From NCBI GenBank assembly GCA_013694845.1, contig JACDBQ010000548.1, positions 1 to 8,277 on the forward strand: 8,277 bases of DNA. Reading direction: 5' to 3'. A program made the position numbers and the translations under genes. Shown piece by piece: positions 1-6,338 of the stretch. The notes under the pieces are model-generated. The model did not search any database and was not told the DNA's origin. It worked only from the letters and a program-made list of their open reading frames with translations. This stretch comes from Acidobacteriota bacterium (GTDB taxonomy: Bacteria; Acidobacteriota; Vicinamibacteria; Vicinamibacterales; 2-12-FULL-66-21). Numbering within the stretch: position 1 is the first letter of the stretch; the number at the start of each line of letters is the position of its first letter.

Positions 1-782
1 CGAATAGTGTCGCCAATCCCGTCGTTCAGAAGAACACCCATCGCCGCCGCTGACCAGACGAGGCCCTTTGTCCCCATGCCCGCCTCGGTGAGCCCGAGAT
101 GGAGCGGCTGATCGGTCTGCCGCGAGAGCTCCCGGTACACCGCGATCAGGTCGCGCGGCCGTGACGTCTTGCACGAGATGATGATCTGGTCCTTACGAAG
201 CCCGGACTCGAGCGCCAGCTCGGTCGACTGGATTGCCGAAAGGACCATGCATTCGTTGATGATCTCTTCCGACGTTCTTCCCAGGTTCGCGTCGGTGTTC
301 TCCTGCATCCGCGCGACGACAAGCTCCTGGTTGAGCGAGCCGCCGTTGACACCGATGCGCACCGGTTTCGCGTTGTCGACCGCGACCTTGCAGATCGTCG
401 AAAACTGCTCGTCCCGTCGTCGGCCGGTGCCGACGTTGCCCGGGTTGATGCGGAACTTGTCCAGGGCCTGCGCGCACGCGGGGTAGCGGGTGAGAAGGAG
501 ATGACCGTTATAGTGAAAATCTCCGATTAGAGGGGCGGTGACCCCCGCATCGAGCATCCGCGCCTTGATCTCGGGTACAGCCGCGGCTGCTTCCGGCAGA
601 TTGACCGTCACGCGGACCATCTCCGAGCCGGCCTGGGCAAGTTCGATGCACTGCCGGCTGGTCGATGCGGCGTCCGCGGTGTCCGTCATGGTCATCGACT
701 GCACGACCACCGGCGCCCCGCCGCCGACCTGGACCGAGCCGACGCGGACACCGATTGTCCTGTGAACCTTCAGAAGAGCCAT
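1..782 (-). CDS. ispG: 4-hydroxy-3-methylbut-2-enyl diphosphate synthase IspG (GcpE), partial: C-terminus outside window
   Basis: IspG converts 2-C-methylerythritol 2,4-cyclodiphosphate to HMBPP, the next-to-last step of the MEP isoprenoid pathway, in the cytoplasm. The 260 codons present carry the family's N-terminal TIM-barrel motifs: VQSMTMTDTAD (about residues 27-37), AGSEMVRV (51-58), PLIGDFHYNGH (84-94), FRINPGNVG (110-118), VRIGVNGGSL (141-150), and PLHLGLTEAGMGTKG (226-240). The frame is still open at base 1 at a DGIGDTIR motif. The cysteines that hold the [4Fe-4S] cluster lie in the missing C-terminal part and cannot be checked. The start ATG at 780-782 is supported by a GAGGG Shine-Dalgarno sequence just upstream and by the usual short N-terminus. 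The gene is divergent from the plus-strand gene at 919. I saw no frameshift or missing key residue. Confidence 0.96.
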   Translation of the reverse strand, partial: MALLKVHRTIGVRVGSVQVGGGAPVVVQSMTMTDTADAASTSRQCIELAQAGSEMVRVTVNLPEAAAAVPEIKARMLDAGVTAPLIGDFHYNGHLLLTRYPACAQALDKFRINPGNVGTGRRRDEQFSTICKVAVDNAKPVRIGVNGGSLNQELVVARMQENTDANLGRTSEEIINECMVLSAIQSTELALESGLRKDQIIISCKTSRPRDLIAVYRELSRQTDQPLHLGLTEAGMGTKGLVWSAAAMGVLLNDGIGDTI

Positions 783-918
783 GAACCCTCTAATTCTAGC
801 AGGACGTAGAGATACCCTTTCGCCCCTCTTTATCGAGGCTAACTGCGGATGAGCTATGAAGGCGCAGGTCTTGCACTACTGGGTAACGCGCCGCATCCGG
901 CGGCCGAGAGGAATTGAA

Positions 919-1926
919 ATGAATCAGAAGAACGTATCGGTGGGTCACTGGTTACGCCCGCTCCTGCTGGCGGCGGTCATGATCGTGCCGGTTGCCGCCA
1001 GTGCTCAGACCACGATTTCGTCGACCGATGTTCAGCGGCTGCAGGACGACGTCTACCAGGCGAGCTCCGACCTGTCGCGACTGCGAAGCTCGAATCCTGA
1101 AACAGCCTCGCGACTTCAGGCCCAGCTCGACGAGCTTCGGGAAGACGTGATCTATCTGAAGGTGAAGCTGCGTAAGGAAGGCAATGTTCCCCGCGCCGAC
1201 TACGCCGACGTTCGTGATCGCCTTCAGGCGTTCAGGTCAGGGGTCCGCGGAGAAACCACCGACCAGCGTGGCGGCACCGAGCAGCAGGGTGCATGGAGGG
1301 GCGGCACCAGCGGCGGCACGTCGGGGGGCACCACGGGCGGCACTTACGGCGGTACGTCGGGGGGCACTTACGGCAATACGTCCGGTAGTCAGTCGGGCGC
1401 GGATCGCGGGCGGACCACCCAGTCGAGCACCGGTGCCATCCCGTCCGGCCAGGAGATCGACGCACGGCTCCAGTCACAACTCAGCTCCTCGACCGCGCAG
1501 GTTGAGGATCGCTTCGAAGCCACGACGCTGGCGGATCTCTACCGCGGGAACGAAGTGCTGATCCCGGCGGGTTCGGTCATGCGAGGCGTGGTACGCACGG
1601 TCGAGAGAGCCACGCGCACGGATCGCAAGGGGCAGCTGACCGTGTCGTTTGACCAGATCACCATTCGCGGACGGACCTACCCGATGCGCGGTACGGTGTC
1701 AGAAGCGCTCGAGAGCGAAGGCATCAAAGGCGAAGGGGCGCGGATTGGCGCCGGCGCCGGAGTGGGCGCCATCATTGGTGGCATCCTGGGCGGCGTGAAA
1801 GGCGCGCTGCTCGGTGTTCTGATCGGTGGAGGCGGGACGATCGCCGCCACCGAGGGCAAGGACGTTACGCTGGAGCCGGGAACGATCCTGCGCGTCAGCC
1901 TCGACACACCGCCCAACATTCGATAA
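919..1926 (+). CDS. Secreted glycine-zipper protein with VirB10/TrbI-like C-terminal domain
   Basis: A 335-residue protein of unknown function. Residues 1-29 look like a Sec signal peptide: a basic start, the hydrophobic stretch LLLAAVMIVPVA, and an ASA|Q cleavage site at 29/30. Residues 35-105 are charged and helical, probably coiled coil. Residues 128-155 are seven GGTX-type tetrapeptides, a flexible linker. Residues 173-258 resemble the VirB10/TrbI periplasmic barrel: IPSGQEI, a QLSSS stretch, DRFEAT, LIPAGSVMRGVV (214-225), a conserved SFDQITIRGRTYP stretch. Residues 276-306 form a glycine zipper (GAGAGVGAIIGGILGG core), and 317-330 return to a barrel-like strand (TLEPGTILRVSLD). I infer an envelope protein; conjugation is unlikely because no T4SS gene is nearby. 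The ATG at 919 is preferred over an in-frame ATG at 856: it has an AGAGGA ribosome site 7 bp upstream and puts the signal peptide at the N-terminus. The gene seems monocistronic and ends at a shared terminator. Confidence 0.85.
   Translation: MNQKNVSVGHWLRPLLLAAVMIVPVAASAQTTISSTDVQRLQDDVYQASSDLSRLRSSNPETASRLQAQLDELREDVIYLKVKLRKEGNVPRADYADVRDRLQAFRSGVRGETTDQRGGTEQQGAWRGGTSGGTSGGTTGGTYGGTSGGTYGNTSGSQSGADRGRTTQSSTGAIPSGQEIDARLQSQLSSSTAQVEDRFEATTLADLYRGNEVLIPAGSVMRGVVRTVERATRTDRKGQLTVSFDQITIRGRTYPMRGTVSEALESEGIKGEGARIGAGAGVGAIIGGILGGVKGALLGVLIGGGGTIAATEGKDVTLEPGTILRVSLDTPPNIR
1300..1383 (+). repeat. Coding 12-bp tandem repeat encoding seven GGTX-type tetrapeptides
   Basis: Within the plus-strand envelope protein, seven consecutive 12-bp units encode GGTS, GGTS, GGTT, GGTY, GGTS, GGTY and GNTS. 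The units are imperfect at the DNA level and keep the reading frame, so copy-number change would shorten or lengthen the linker by four residues without breaking the protein. It joins the coiled-coil-like N-terminal region to the VirB10-like domain. Confidence 0.85.
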
Positions 1927-1938
1927 CTGCAATGCAGT

Positions 1939-1985
1939 CTGAATGCTGAAGTAAGGGAGCAATTCAGAATTACTTCAGCATTCAG
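1939..1985. terminator. Probable bidirectional terminator: 16-bp perfect inverted repeat between convergent genes
   Basis: CTGAATGCTGAAGTAA at 1939-1954 is the exact reverse complement of 1970-1985, with a 15-nt loop. It starts 12 bp after the stop of the plus-strand gene, and its right arm contains the stop codon of hemL (1982-1984, minus strand). Position between two convergent genes fits a terminator serving both directions. There is no long U tract after either arm, so a factor-independent mechanism is only moderately supported. The stem is AT-rich for this genome. The region also shows 7-bp periodicity: CAGCATT occurs twice in tandem at 1976-1989, and CTGAATG is followed by CTGAAGT at 1939-1952. 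Confidence 0.6.
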
Positions 1986-3271
1986 CATTGTTTGAACGCG
2001 GCGCGCGCGGCGCGCAGTGTTCTCTCAACATCGCGCGGCGTATGGGCGCCCGATAGAAACCATGCCTCGAACTGCGAGGGCGGCAGATAGATCCCGCGGG
2101 CGAGCATCTCGCGGTGGAAGGCGCCGTAGCGGGCGGTATCAGCGGTCAAGGCTGACTCGTAGTCGCGCACCGGACGATCGGTGAAGAACGGCGTGAGCAG
2201 CGATCCGAACGCATTCACCTGCAGCGGCACGCCGGCGTCACGGGCCCCGTCCGCGAGACCCCCCCCCAGCTGCGCCAGGAGCGTTGCCATCTGCTTGTAG
2301 AGCCTCTGCGACAGGTTCTGCAGCGACCACAGGCCTGCCGTCATCGCCAGCGGATTCCCCGACAACGTGCCTGCCTGGTAGACCGGCCCTGCCGGAGCGA
2401 CCAGATCCATCATCGCCCGACGACCGCCATAGGCACCCACCGGAAGACCGCCGCCGATGATCTTACCCAGGACGGTGAGGTCGGGCCGGACACCGAAGAG
2501 CTCCTGCGCCCCCCCCGTGGACGCACGGAATCCCGAGATCACTTCGTCGAAGATCAGGACGATGCCGTCGCGGTCGCAGGCGGAGCGCAGCCCCTGCAGG
2601 AACCCGTCGTTCGGCAGGACCAGCCCCATGTTCCCGGCGATCGGTTCGACGACGATCGCGGCGATGGTGCCGCGATGCCGGCGCACCACCTGTGCAACCG
2701 ACTCGAGATCGTTGTAGCGCGCCAGCAGCGTGTCGGCTGCCGCGGCGGCGGGCACGCCCGGACTGGTCGGTACGCCGAGCGTCATCGCGCCTGAACCGGC
2801 CTGCACGAGGAACGGGTCGGCATGGCCGTGATAGCAGCCCTCGAACTTGATGATCCGATCGCGCTTCGTGGCGGCGCGCGCGACTCGCACGGCGCTCATG
2901 GCGGCCTCGGTTCCGGAGCTCACGAACCGTACGCGCTCCATTGACGGCATCAGCATCGCGACTCGCTGCGCGAGCCGTGTCTCGAGCTCGGTCGGCGCGC
3001 CGAAGCTGGTGCCTCGGGCCGCGGCACGCGAGAGCTCCCGCAGCAGGCCTTTCGGCGCATGGCCGTGAATCAGCGGCCCCCACGACATTACGAAGTCGAT
3101 GTATTTGTGGCCGTCGGCGTCCTCGATCTGCGCGCCGCGCGCGCGCTCGATGAAGATCGGTGACCCGCCCACCGACTTGAAGGCCCGCACCGGACTGTTG
3201 ACCCCGCCCGCCAGGATGCGGGACGACGCGGCGAACAGTCGTTCGGAACGTGCGTATCGGGAGCGGGGCAT
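1982..3271 (-). CDS. hemL: Glutamate-1-semialdehyde 2,1-aminomutase HemL
   Basis: HemL is a PLP-dependent class III aminotransferase-fold enzyme. It turns glutamate-1-semialdehyde into 5-aminolevulinate, the last step of the C5 route to haem and other tetrapyrroles, in the cytoplasm. The 429-residue length matches the family (E. coli about 426). Motifs along the whole length: ILAGGVNSPVRAF (19-31), SWGPLIHGH (64-71), the SSGTEA phosphate-binding loop (118-123), FEGCYHGHAD (143-152), VVEPIAGNM (207-215), FDEVISGFR (241-249), the Schiff-base lysine K270 in LGKIIGGGLPVGA, and GPVYQAGTLSGNP (295-307). I chose ATG 3269-3271 because homology begins there. The frame is open upstream to 3523, but that extension runs through the heptamer array and is not protein-like. 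No clear Shine-Dalgarno sequence precedes the ATG. Bacteria with HemL normally pair it with HemA, which is not in the window. Confidence 0.96.
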   Translation of the reverse strand: MPRSRYARSERLFAASSRILAGGVNSPVRAFKSVGGSPIFIERARGAQIEDADGHKYIDFVMSWGPLIHGHAPKGLLRELSRAAARGTSFGAPTELETRLAQRVAMLMPSMERVRFVSSGTEAAMSAVRVARAATKRDRIIKFEGCYHGHADPFLVQAGSGAMTLGVPTSPGVPAAAAADTLLARYNDLESVAQVVRRHRGTIAAIVVEPIAGNMGLVLPNDGFLQGLRSACDRDGIVLIFDEVISGFRASTGGAQELFGVRPDLTVLGKIIGGGLPVGAYGGRRAMMDLVAPAGPVYQAGTLSGNPLAMTAGLWSLQNLSQRLYKQMATLLAQLGGGLADGARDAGVPLQVNAFGSLLTPFFTDRPVRDYESALTADTARYGAFHREMLARGIYLPPSQFEAWFLSGAHTPRDVERTLRAARAAFKQC

Positions 3272-3283
3272 CTTGCGAAGATA

Positions 3284-3332
3284 GCATGCGGGATGCGGGG
3301 TCCGGGATGCGGGGTCCGGAATGCGGAATGCG
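3284..3332. repeat. Intergenic heptamer array, seven 7-bp units, ending 12 bp before hemL start
   Basis: Forty-nine bases read as seven consecutive heptamers of the pattern G-[ACG]-[AG]-T-[GC]-C-G, without any gap. GGATGCG and GGGTCCG alternate twice, flanked by GCATGCG on the left and two GAATGCG on the right. The array sits just upstream of hemL on the minus strand, where a promoter or ribosome-binding site would be expected. The unit GGGTCCG recurs in the array at 7516-7555, so this looks like a dispersed repeat family of the genome. Function unknown. Confidence 0.8.
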
Positions 3333-3352
3333 AGATAGTAGCCACGACAGAC

Positions 3353-3377
3353 CGGGCCGAGCGAGGAGCGAGGCCCG
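3353..3377. repeat. Inverted repeat CGGGCC/GGCCCG enclosing a doubled GAGCGAG
   Basis: Six-base arms CGGGCC (3353-3358) and GGCCCG (3372-3377) are exact reverse complements. The bases between and partly overlapping the right arm are two tandem GAGCGAG heptamers (3359-3372). It lies between the 3' end of the kinase operon and the heptamer array before hemL. It may be a folded RNA element or part of the same 7-bp repeat family. No T tract follows on either strand. Confidence 0.45.
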
Positions 3378-3383
3378 ACAAAC

Positions 3384-3407
3384 GCGCTGGGGGTGGGGCT
3401 CCAGCGC
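3384..3407 (-). terminator. Candidate terminator hairpin after the regulator-kinase operon
   Basis: GCGCTGG (3384-3390) and CCAGCGC (3401-3407) form a 7-bp stem with a 10-nt loop, 45 bp beyond the kinase stop codon. On the minus strand the stem is followed by GTTTGT, a weak U-rich tail. The position suits termination of the operon before the hemL promoter region, but the tail is too poor to be sure. Confidence 0.35.
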
Positions 3408-3452
3408 AAGCTAATTAAAGCTGCGCGATTCTGGAAGTTGGTTTCGGCGTTT

Positions 3453-4820
3453 CTAGATCGGCAGCCGCAAGGTCGCGCGGCAGCCGCGCGTGTCGGTGCG
3501 GTTCTCGAGACTGAGCGTGCCACCGTGGGCTTCGGCGATCTGGCGGCTCAGGGCGAGGCCGATGCCGGACCCGGTGGGCTTGGTCGTGAAAAACGGCACG
3601 AACAGGTTGGAAGTGTCGGGCAGGCCAGGGCCCTCATCGTCGATCATCACCTGGAGACCGCCGTCCACCTGTTTCCAGTCGATCGCGACGTTGCCGCCAG
3701 CGCCCGCTTCGAGCGTCGCGTCGACGGCGTTCCTGATGATGTTGATCAGCAGCTGTTCCAACTGGTCCGGATCGGCGCTGATCTCGAACTCCTCGGTGCT
3801 TTTGACCTTGACCGGGAGGCGGTTCTCGAGCTCCGCGACCCGGTGCACGAGCGCGGTGACCTGCACGTCGCGGGTCTGCGGTTTCGGCAGACGCGCGAGC
3901 TGTGCGTACGCCCGCAGAAAGCGGCCGAGCGCCCCCGATCTGGTTTCGATCAGGTTCAAGCCATCCTGGATCTCGCCGGCGCGCGGCAGATCGGGAACGC
4001 GTGAGAGCATCCGCTTGATGCTGTGAGCAATCGATTTGATCGGCGTCAACGAATTGTTGATCTCGTGCGACAGGACGCGGACGATCCGCTGCCACGCCTG
4101 CTGTTCCTCTTCACGCAGCGCGCGGCTCAGATCAGCGAACACGAGCAGGTGGTGAGGTCGTCCGTCACGTCGGAAGGTGCTGCGGCGCAGCTCCAGCCGT
4201 CCGCTCTCGGGGCCGAACGGACGATCGAGTAATCGGGGCGTTTCACCATCGAGGCAGCGCGCGAGTTTCAGCTCCTCCGCCGCGCGGCCGAGGAGCTTCG
4301 GCGCAGTTTGCCCCATCAGCCGTTCACCGGCAGGATTCACCAGTACCAGGCGTTGGTCCGGATCGAGCGCGAAGACCGCAACATCGATCGCGCCCATGAC
4401 GCTCGTGAGCAGAGCCGTGGACTCGACCGCCTCGGTGCGCTGGCGCTGCAGCGTATCGCCGAGCGCGTTGATCTCGGCCATCACCAGGCCGACGCCGCTG
4501 CCCTGCTTCGCACCCGTGCCGCGAATGGAATAGTCCCCTTCGCGCAACGCTCCGAGCAGGTTGGCCTGCAGGAACAGCACGCGTTGCACCATCTGGTAGG
4601 CGACCGTCGCCGCCCCGATCCAGACCATCACCACGATCGTCGTGATCGTCCACCGTACCTCGAACGAGTACGGCTGCCCCCACGACAGCGCGAACAGCCC
4701 CAGGCCCGCCGGCAGCCCGGCGATGATCACCAGGTAGAGCACGGACTCTTCGACGCTGCGATGGACGCCGCGGGTCTTGCCGGACGGCCTCGCGGCCGCC
4801 TTAGTCGGTGGTGACACCAT
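3453..4820 (-). CDS. NtrY-like membrane sensor histidine kinase (PAS, HisKA, HATPase_c)
   Basis: A 455-residue inner-membrane histidine kinase expected to phosphorylate the NtrC-type regulator encoded just upstream. Two membrane segments at about 26-46 and 58-77 leave only about a dozen periplasmic residues. A linker or HAMP-like stretch follows (about 78-130), then a PAS-type domain (about 135-230, with VFALDPDQRLVLVNPAGERL). The dimerisation domain holds phospho-acceptor H252 in LSHEINNSLTPI. The ATPase domain shows the N box around N364 (NIIRNAVDA), the G1 box DDEGPGL (394-400), the F-box region VPFFTTKP (408-415) and the G2 box GSGIGLAL (417-424). All catalytic boxes are intact. The start overlaps the 3' end of the regulator gene by 20 bp, so translational coupling is likely; no strong Shine-Dalgarno sequence is seen. 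The tiny periplasmic loop suggests sensing in the membrane or through the PAS domain. The input signal cannot be told. Confidence 0.93.
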   Translation of the reverse strand: MVSPPTKAAARPSGKTRGVHRSVEESVLYLVIIAGLPAGLGLFALSWGQPYSFEVRWTITTIVVMVWIGAATVAYQMVQRVLFLQANLLGALREGDYSIRGTGAKQGSGVGLVMAEINALGDTLQRQRTEAVESTALLTSVMGAIDVAVFALDPDQRLVLVNPAGERLMGQTAPKLLGRAAEELKLARCLDGETPRLLDRPFGPESGRLELRRSTFRRDGRPHHLLVFADLSRALREEEQQAWQRIVRVLSHEINNSLTPIKSIAHSIKRMLSRVPDLPRAGEIQDGLNLIETRSGALGRFLRAYAQLARLPKPQTRDVQVTALVHRVAELENRLPVKVKSTEEFEISADPDQLEQLLINIIRNAVDATLEAGAGGNVAIDWKQVDGGLQVMIDDEGPGLPDTSNLFVPFFTTKPTGSGIGLALSRQIAEAHGGTLSLENRTDTRGCRATLRLPI

Positions 4821-6180
4821 ATTGCTGCAGTCGTCGATAGAGTGCGCTTCGGCTCATGCCCAGTTGCTGCGCCGCCAGCCTGACATCGCCGTTGTGCCGC
4901 GCCAGCACCTTCATGATGAAGATGCGTTCCGCATCATCGAGTGACAGCGCCTCGGCGGGTGGGTCGGCCGCGCGGCCGTCCTGCAACCCGAGATGCCGCG
5001 CCGACACCGACACCGCCGATGGGTCCGCCATCAGCACGCCACGCTCCACCGCATGCCCCAGCTCACGCACGTTGCCCGGCCAGCGGTGCGCCCGCATGGC
5101 TCTGCGCGCGGCTTCGTCGAACCCGGCGATCGGCTTCCGATAACGGGTCACGTAGTGTTCGAGGAAGTGCATCGACAGCGCCTCGATGTCTTCAGGCCGT
5201 TCACGAAGGGGCGGCAGGTGGAGGACCACGGTATTGAGACGGTAGAGCAGGTCCTCACGGAAGCGGCCGCCGGAGATTTCCGAAGGCAGATCCGCATTCG
5301 TGGCCGACAGCACGCGAACGTTGACGAACCGGAGCCGCGAGGAGCCGACCCGCTGGACCTCGCCTGTCTGCAGCACGCGCAGGAGCTTGGCCTGCAGGCG
5401 CACGGGCATGTTCGCGATCTCGTCGAGAAAAAGCGTGCCTTCGTCCGCGAGCTCGAAACAACCGATCCGGTCGAACCGCGCATCCGTGAAGGCGCCTTTC
5501 ACGTGGCCAAACAGCTCGCTCTCGGCGATGCCTTCCGCCAGCCCGCCGGCGTTCATGGTGACCTGCGCCTTGGACTTGCGATCCGACAACGCGTGCAGCC
5601 AGGTGGCCACGACTTCCTTGCCGGTGCCGTGCTCGCCGGTGATCAGCACTGCCGCATCAGACGGCGCGATCCGCTCGATGGTCTGGCGGACCTGGTGGAT
5701 GGCGGGCGAGTCCCCGATGAACGCCGGCGTGGCGCCGCGCTGCAGTCGCGCGTTGGCCTCCTGCAGGCGCTGGCTCCGCCGCAGCGCGCGCCGGAGGTCC
5801 ACCTGTGTCCTCACGGTCACGAGCAGCCGCTCGTCGTCCCACGGCTTTTCGATGTAGTCGCGGGCCCCGCGGCGCATCGCTTCGACGGCGCCGCTGACGC
5901 TGCTCCAGGCGGTGACCACCAGCACCGGCAACGTTCGATCCAGGGTGCGGATCCGCTCCATCAGATCGAGCCCTTCCTGCCCCGAGGTCGTATCCCGCGT
6001 GTAGTTCAGGTCGAGGATCGCGAGATCGAACTCGGCGCCTTCGAGCCGCTCGAGCGCCTCACCGGGCGAGCGCGCCGCGGTGACCTCGTATCCGTCGTCG
6101 GTCAGCAGCATCCTGAGCGCGTCGAGGATATCGACCTGGTCGTCCGCGACGAGGATCCTGACCGGCGTCGTTTGTCCCAT
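4801..6180 (-). CDS. Sigma54-dependent NtrC-family response regulator (receiver, AAA+, Fis HTH)
   Basis: A 459-residue transcription activator for sigma54 promoters. The receiver (about 6-122) has the acidic pair D13/D14, phospho-acceptor D57 in LAILDLNYTRD, T90 and K112. The AAA+ domain (about 153-385) has a Walker A GEHGTGKE (182-189; H184 replaces the usual Ser), a sigma54-contact loop GAFTDA (229-234; Gly of GAFTGA replaced by Asp, key Thr kept), Walker B GTLFLDEI (248-255), a FREDLLYRLN segment with likely arginine-finger residues (307-316), and WPGNVRELGHAVERG (367-381). A Fis-type helix-turn-helix closes the protein (about 415-452, LAAQQLGMSRSALYRRLQ). The ATG at 6178-6180 is chosen over an upstream in-frame ATG (6250-6252): a GGAG ribosome site lies 5 bp before it, and the receiver starts there. 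It is first in an operon with the kinase and divergent from the RR-phosphatase gene. Exact orthologue not assigned. Confidence 0.95.
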   Translation of the reverse strand: MGQTTPVRILVADDQVDILDALRMLLTDDGYEVTAARSPGEALERLEGAEFDLAILDLNYTRDTTSGQEGLDLMERIRTLDRTLPVLVVTAWSSVSGAVEAMRRGARDYIEKPWDDERLLVTVRTQVDLRRALRRSQRLQEANARLQRGATPAFIGDSPAIHQVRQTIERIAPSDAAVLITGEHGTGKEVVATWLHALSDRKSKAQVTMNAGGLAEGIAESELFGHVKGAFTDARFDRIGCFELADEGTLFLDEIANMPVRLQAKLLRVLQTGEVQRVGSSRLRFVNVRVLSATNADLPSEISGGRFREDLLYRLNTVVLHLPPLRERPEDIEALSMHFLEHYVTRYRKPIAGFDEAARRAMRAHRWPGNVRELGHAVERGVLMADPSAVSVSARHLGLQDGRAADPPAEALSLDDAERIFIMKVLARHNGDVRLAAQQLGMSRSALYRRLQQYGVTTD

Positions 6181-6205
6181 CAAATCTCCATGGCCGCCTG
6201 CGACA

Positions 6206-6213
6206 TCTATAAT
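6206..6213. promoter_or_regulatory. Candidate divergent -10 element (TATAAT plus strand / TATAGA minus strand)
   Basis: The only AT-rich spot in the divergent region is TCTATAAT at 6206-6213. On the plus strand it gives a perfect TATAAT (6208-6213). On the minus strand it gives TATAGA (6211 to 6206), 25 bp upstream of the regulator start codon. I see no good -35 hexamer at 17 bp for either direction. Position favours the minus-strand regulator operon, with a short leader containing its GGAG ribosome site. Confidence 0.35.
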
Positions 6214-6219
6214 CGTTCC

Positions 6220-6257
6220 GTCGCGCCGGTGCGACACGGAGGTCGCGCGCACGCGAC
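6220..6257. promoter_or_regulatory. Tandem near-palindromes, probable activator binding sites (UAS)
   Basis: GTCGCGCCGGTGCGAC (6220-6235) and GTCGCGCGCACGCGAC (6242-6257) are each 14 of 16 bases self-complementary and share the outer half-sites GTCGC and GCGAC. Their centres are 22 bp apart, about two helical turns, so two dimers would sit on the same face of the DNA. Paired dyads upstream of a -24/-12 promoter are the usual enhancer layout of NtrC-family activators, and the gene for one starts 40 bp away. Relative to the sigma54-like element at 6307 they would lie at about -113 to -76. They also overlap where the spacer and -35 region of the regulator's own promoter would be, which would allow autoregulation. 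Functional assignment is inference. Confidence 0.55.
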
Positions 6258-6275
6258 GTTCGGCCCATCACCGGT

Positions 6276-6304
6276 CCCGAATCTCGGGTGTTTCCCGCGT
6301 CGGG
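6276..6304. repeat. Pair of short GC inverted repeats between the UAS and the sigma54-like element
   Basis: CCCGA-ATC-TCGGG (6276-6288) and CCCG-CGT-CGGG (6294-6304) are two small dyads with similar arms, 17 bp centre to centre. They lie between the tandem near-palindromes and the -24/-12 element, where an IHF-like bend or a second regulator site could be. In GC-rich DNA such short dyads also occur by chance. Confidence 0.25.
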
Positions 6305-6306
6305 CA

Positions 6307-6322
6307 TGGTACGCGTCTTGTT
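6307..6322 (+). promoter_or_regulatory. Sigma54-like -24/-12 promoter for the RR-phosphatase gene
   Basis: TGGTACG-CGTC-TTGTT matches the sigma54 consensus TGGCACG-N4-TTGCW at 10 of 12 defined positions with exact spacing. The GG of the -24 element is intact. The C of the -12 GC is T, the most damaging of the two mismatches. Predicted transcription start is about 6333. That is only 6 bp before the preferred ATG at 6339, but a comfortable 33 bp before the alternative in-frame ATG at 6366. If this promoter is real, the later start is therefore more likely. Confidence 0.45.
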
Positions 6323-6338
6323 CTTCCCTGAGGCGACC

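Noticed and set aside
880..896. Possible sigma54 promoter before the envelope protein gene
   Set aside because: Spacing of GG and GC is right, but only about half the consensus bases match and the start point would fall on the ribosome site.
856..918. In-frame upstream start (ATG at 856) for the envelope protein
   Set aside because: The added 21 residues are basic and come before the signal peptide, and there is no ribosome site; ATG 919 has AGAGGA upstream and begins a normal signal peptide.
783..918. Promoters in the divergent ispG / envelope-protein region
   Set aside because: A TAGAAT lies too close to the ispG start to be useful, and no convincing -35/-10 pair was found on either strand; promoters must be here but I cannot place them.
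3284..3332. CRISPR array
   Set aside because: Units are 7 bp and contiguous, with no spacers and no cas genes nearby.
3272..3523. N-terminal extension of HemL by 84 residues
   Set aside because: It reads through the heptamer array and into the kinase's 3' end; family homology starts at the ATG at 3269-3271 and length then matches the family.
6181..6252. Upstream start for the NtrC-type regulator (ATG at 6250-6252)
   Set aside because: The extra residues have no receiver homology and would cover the divergent control region; ATG 6178-6180 has a GGAG ribosome site.
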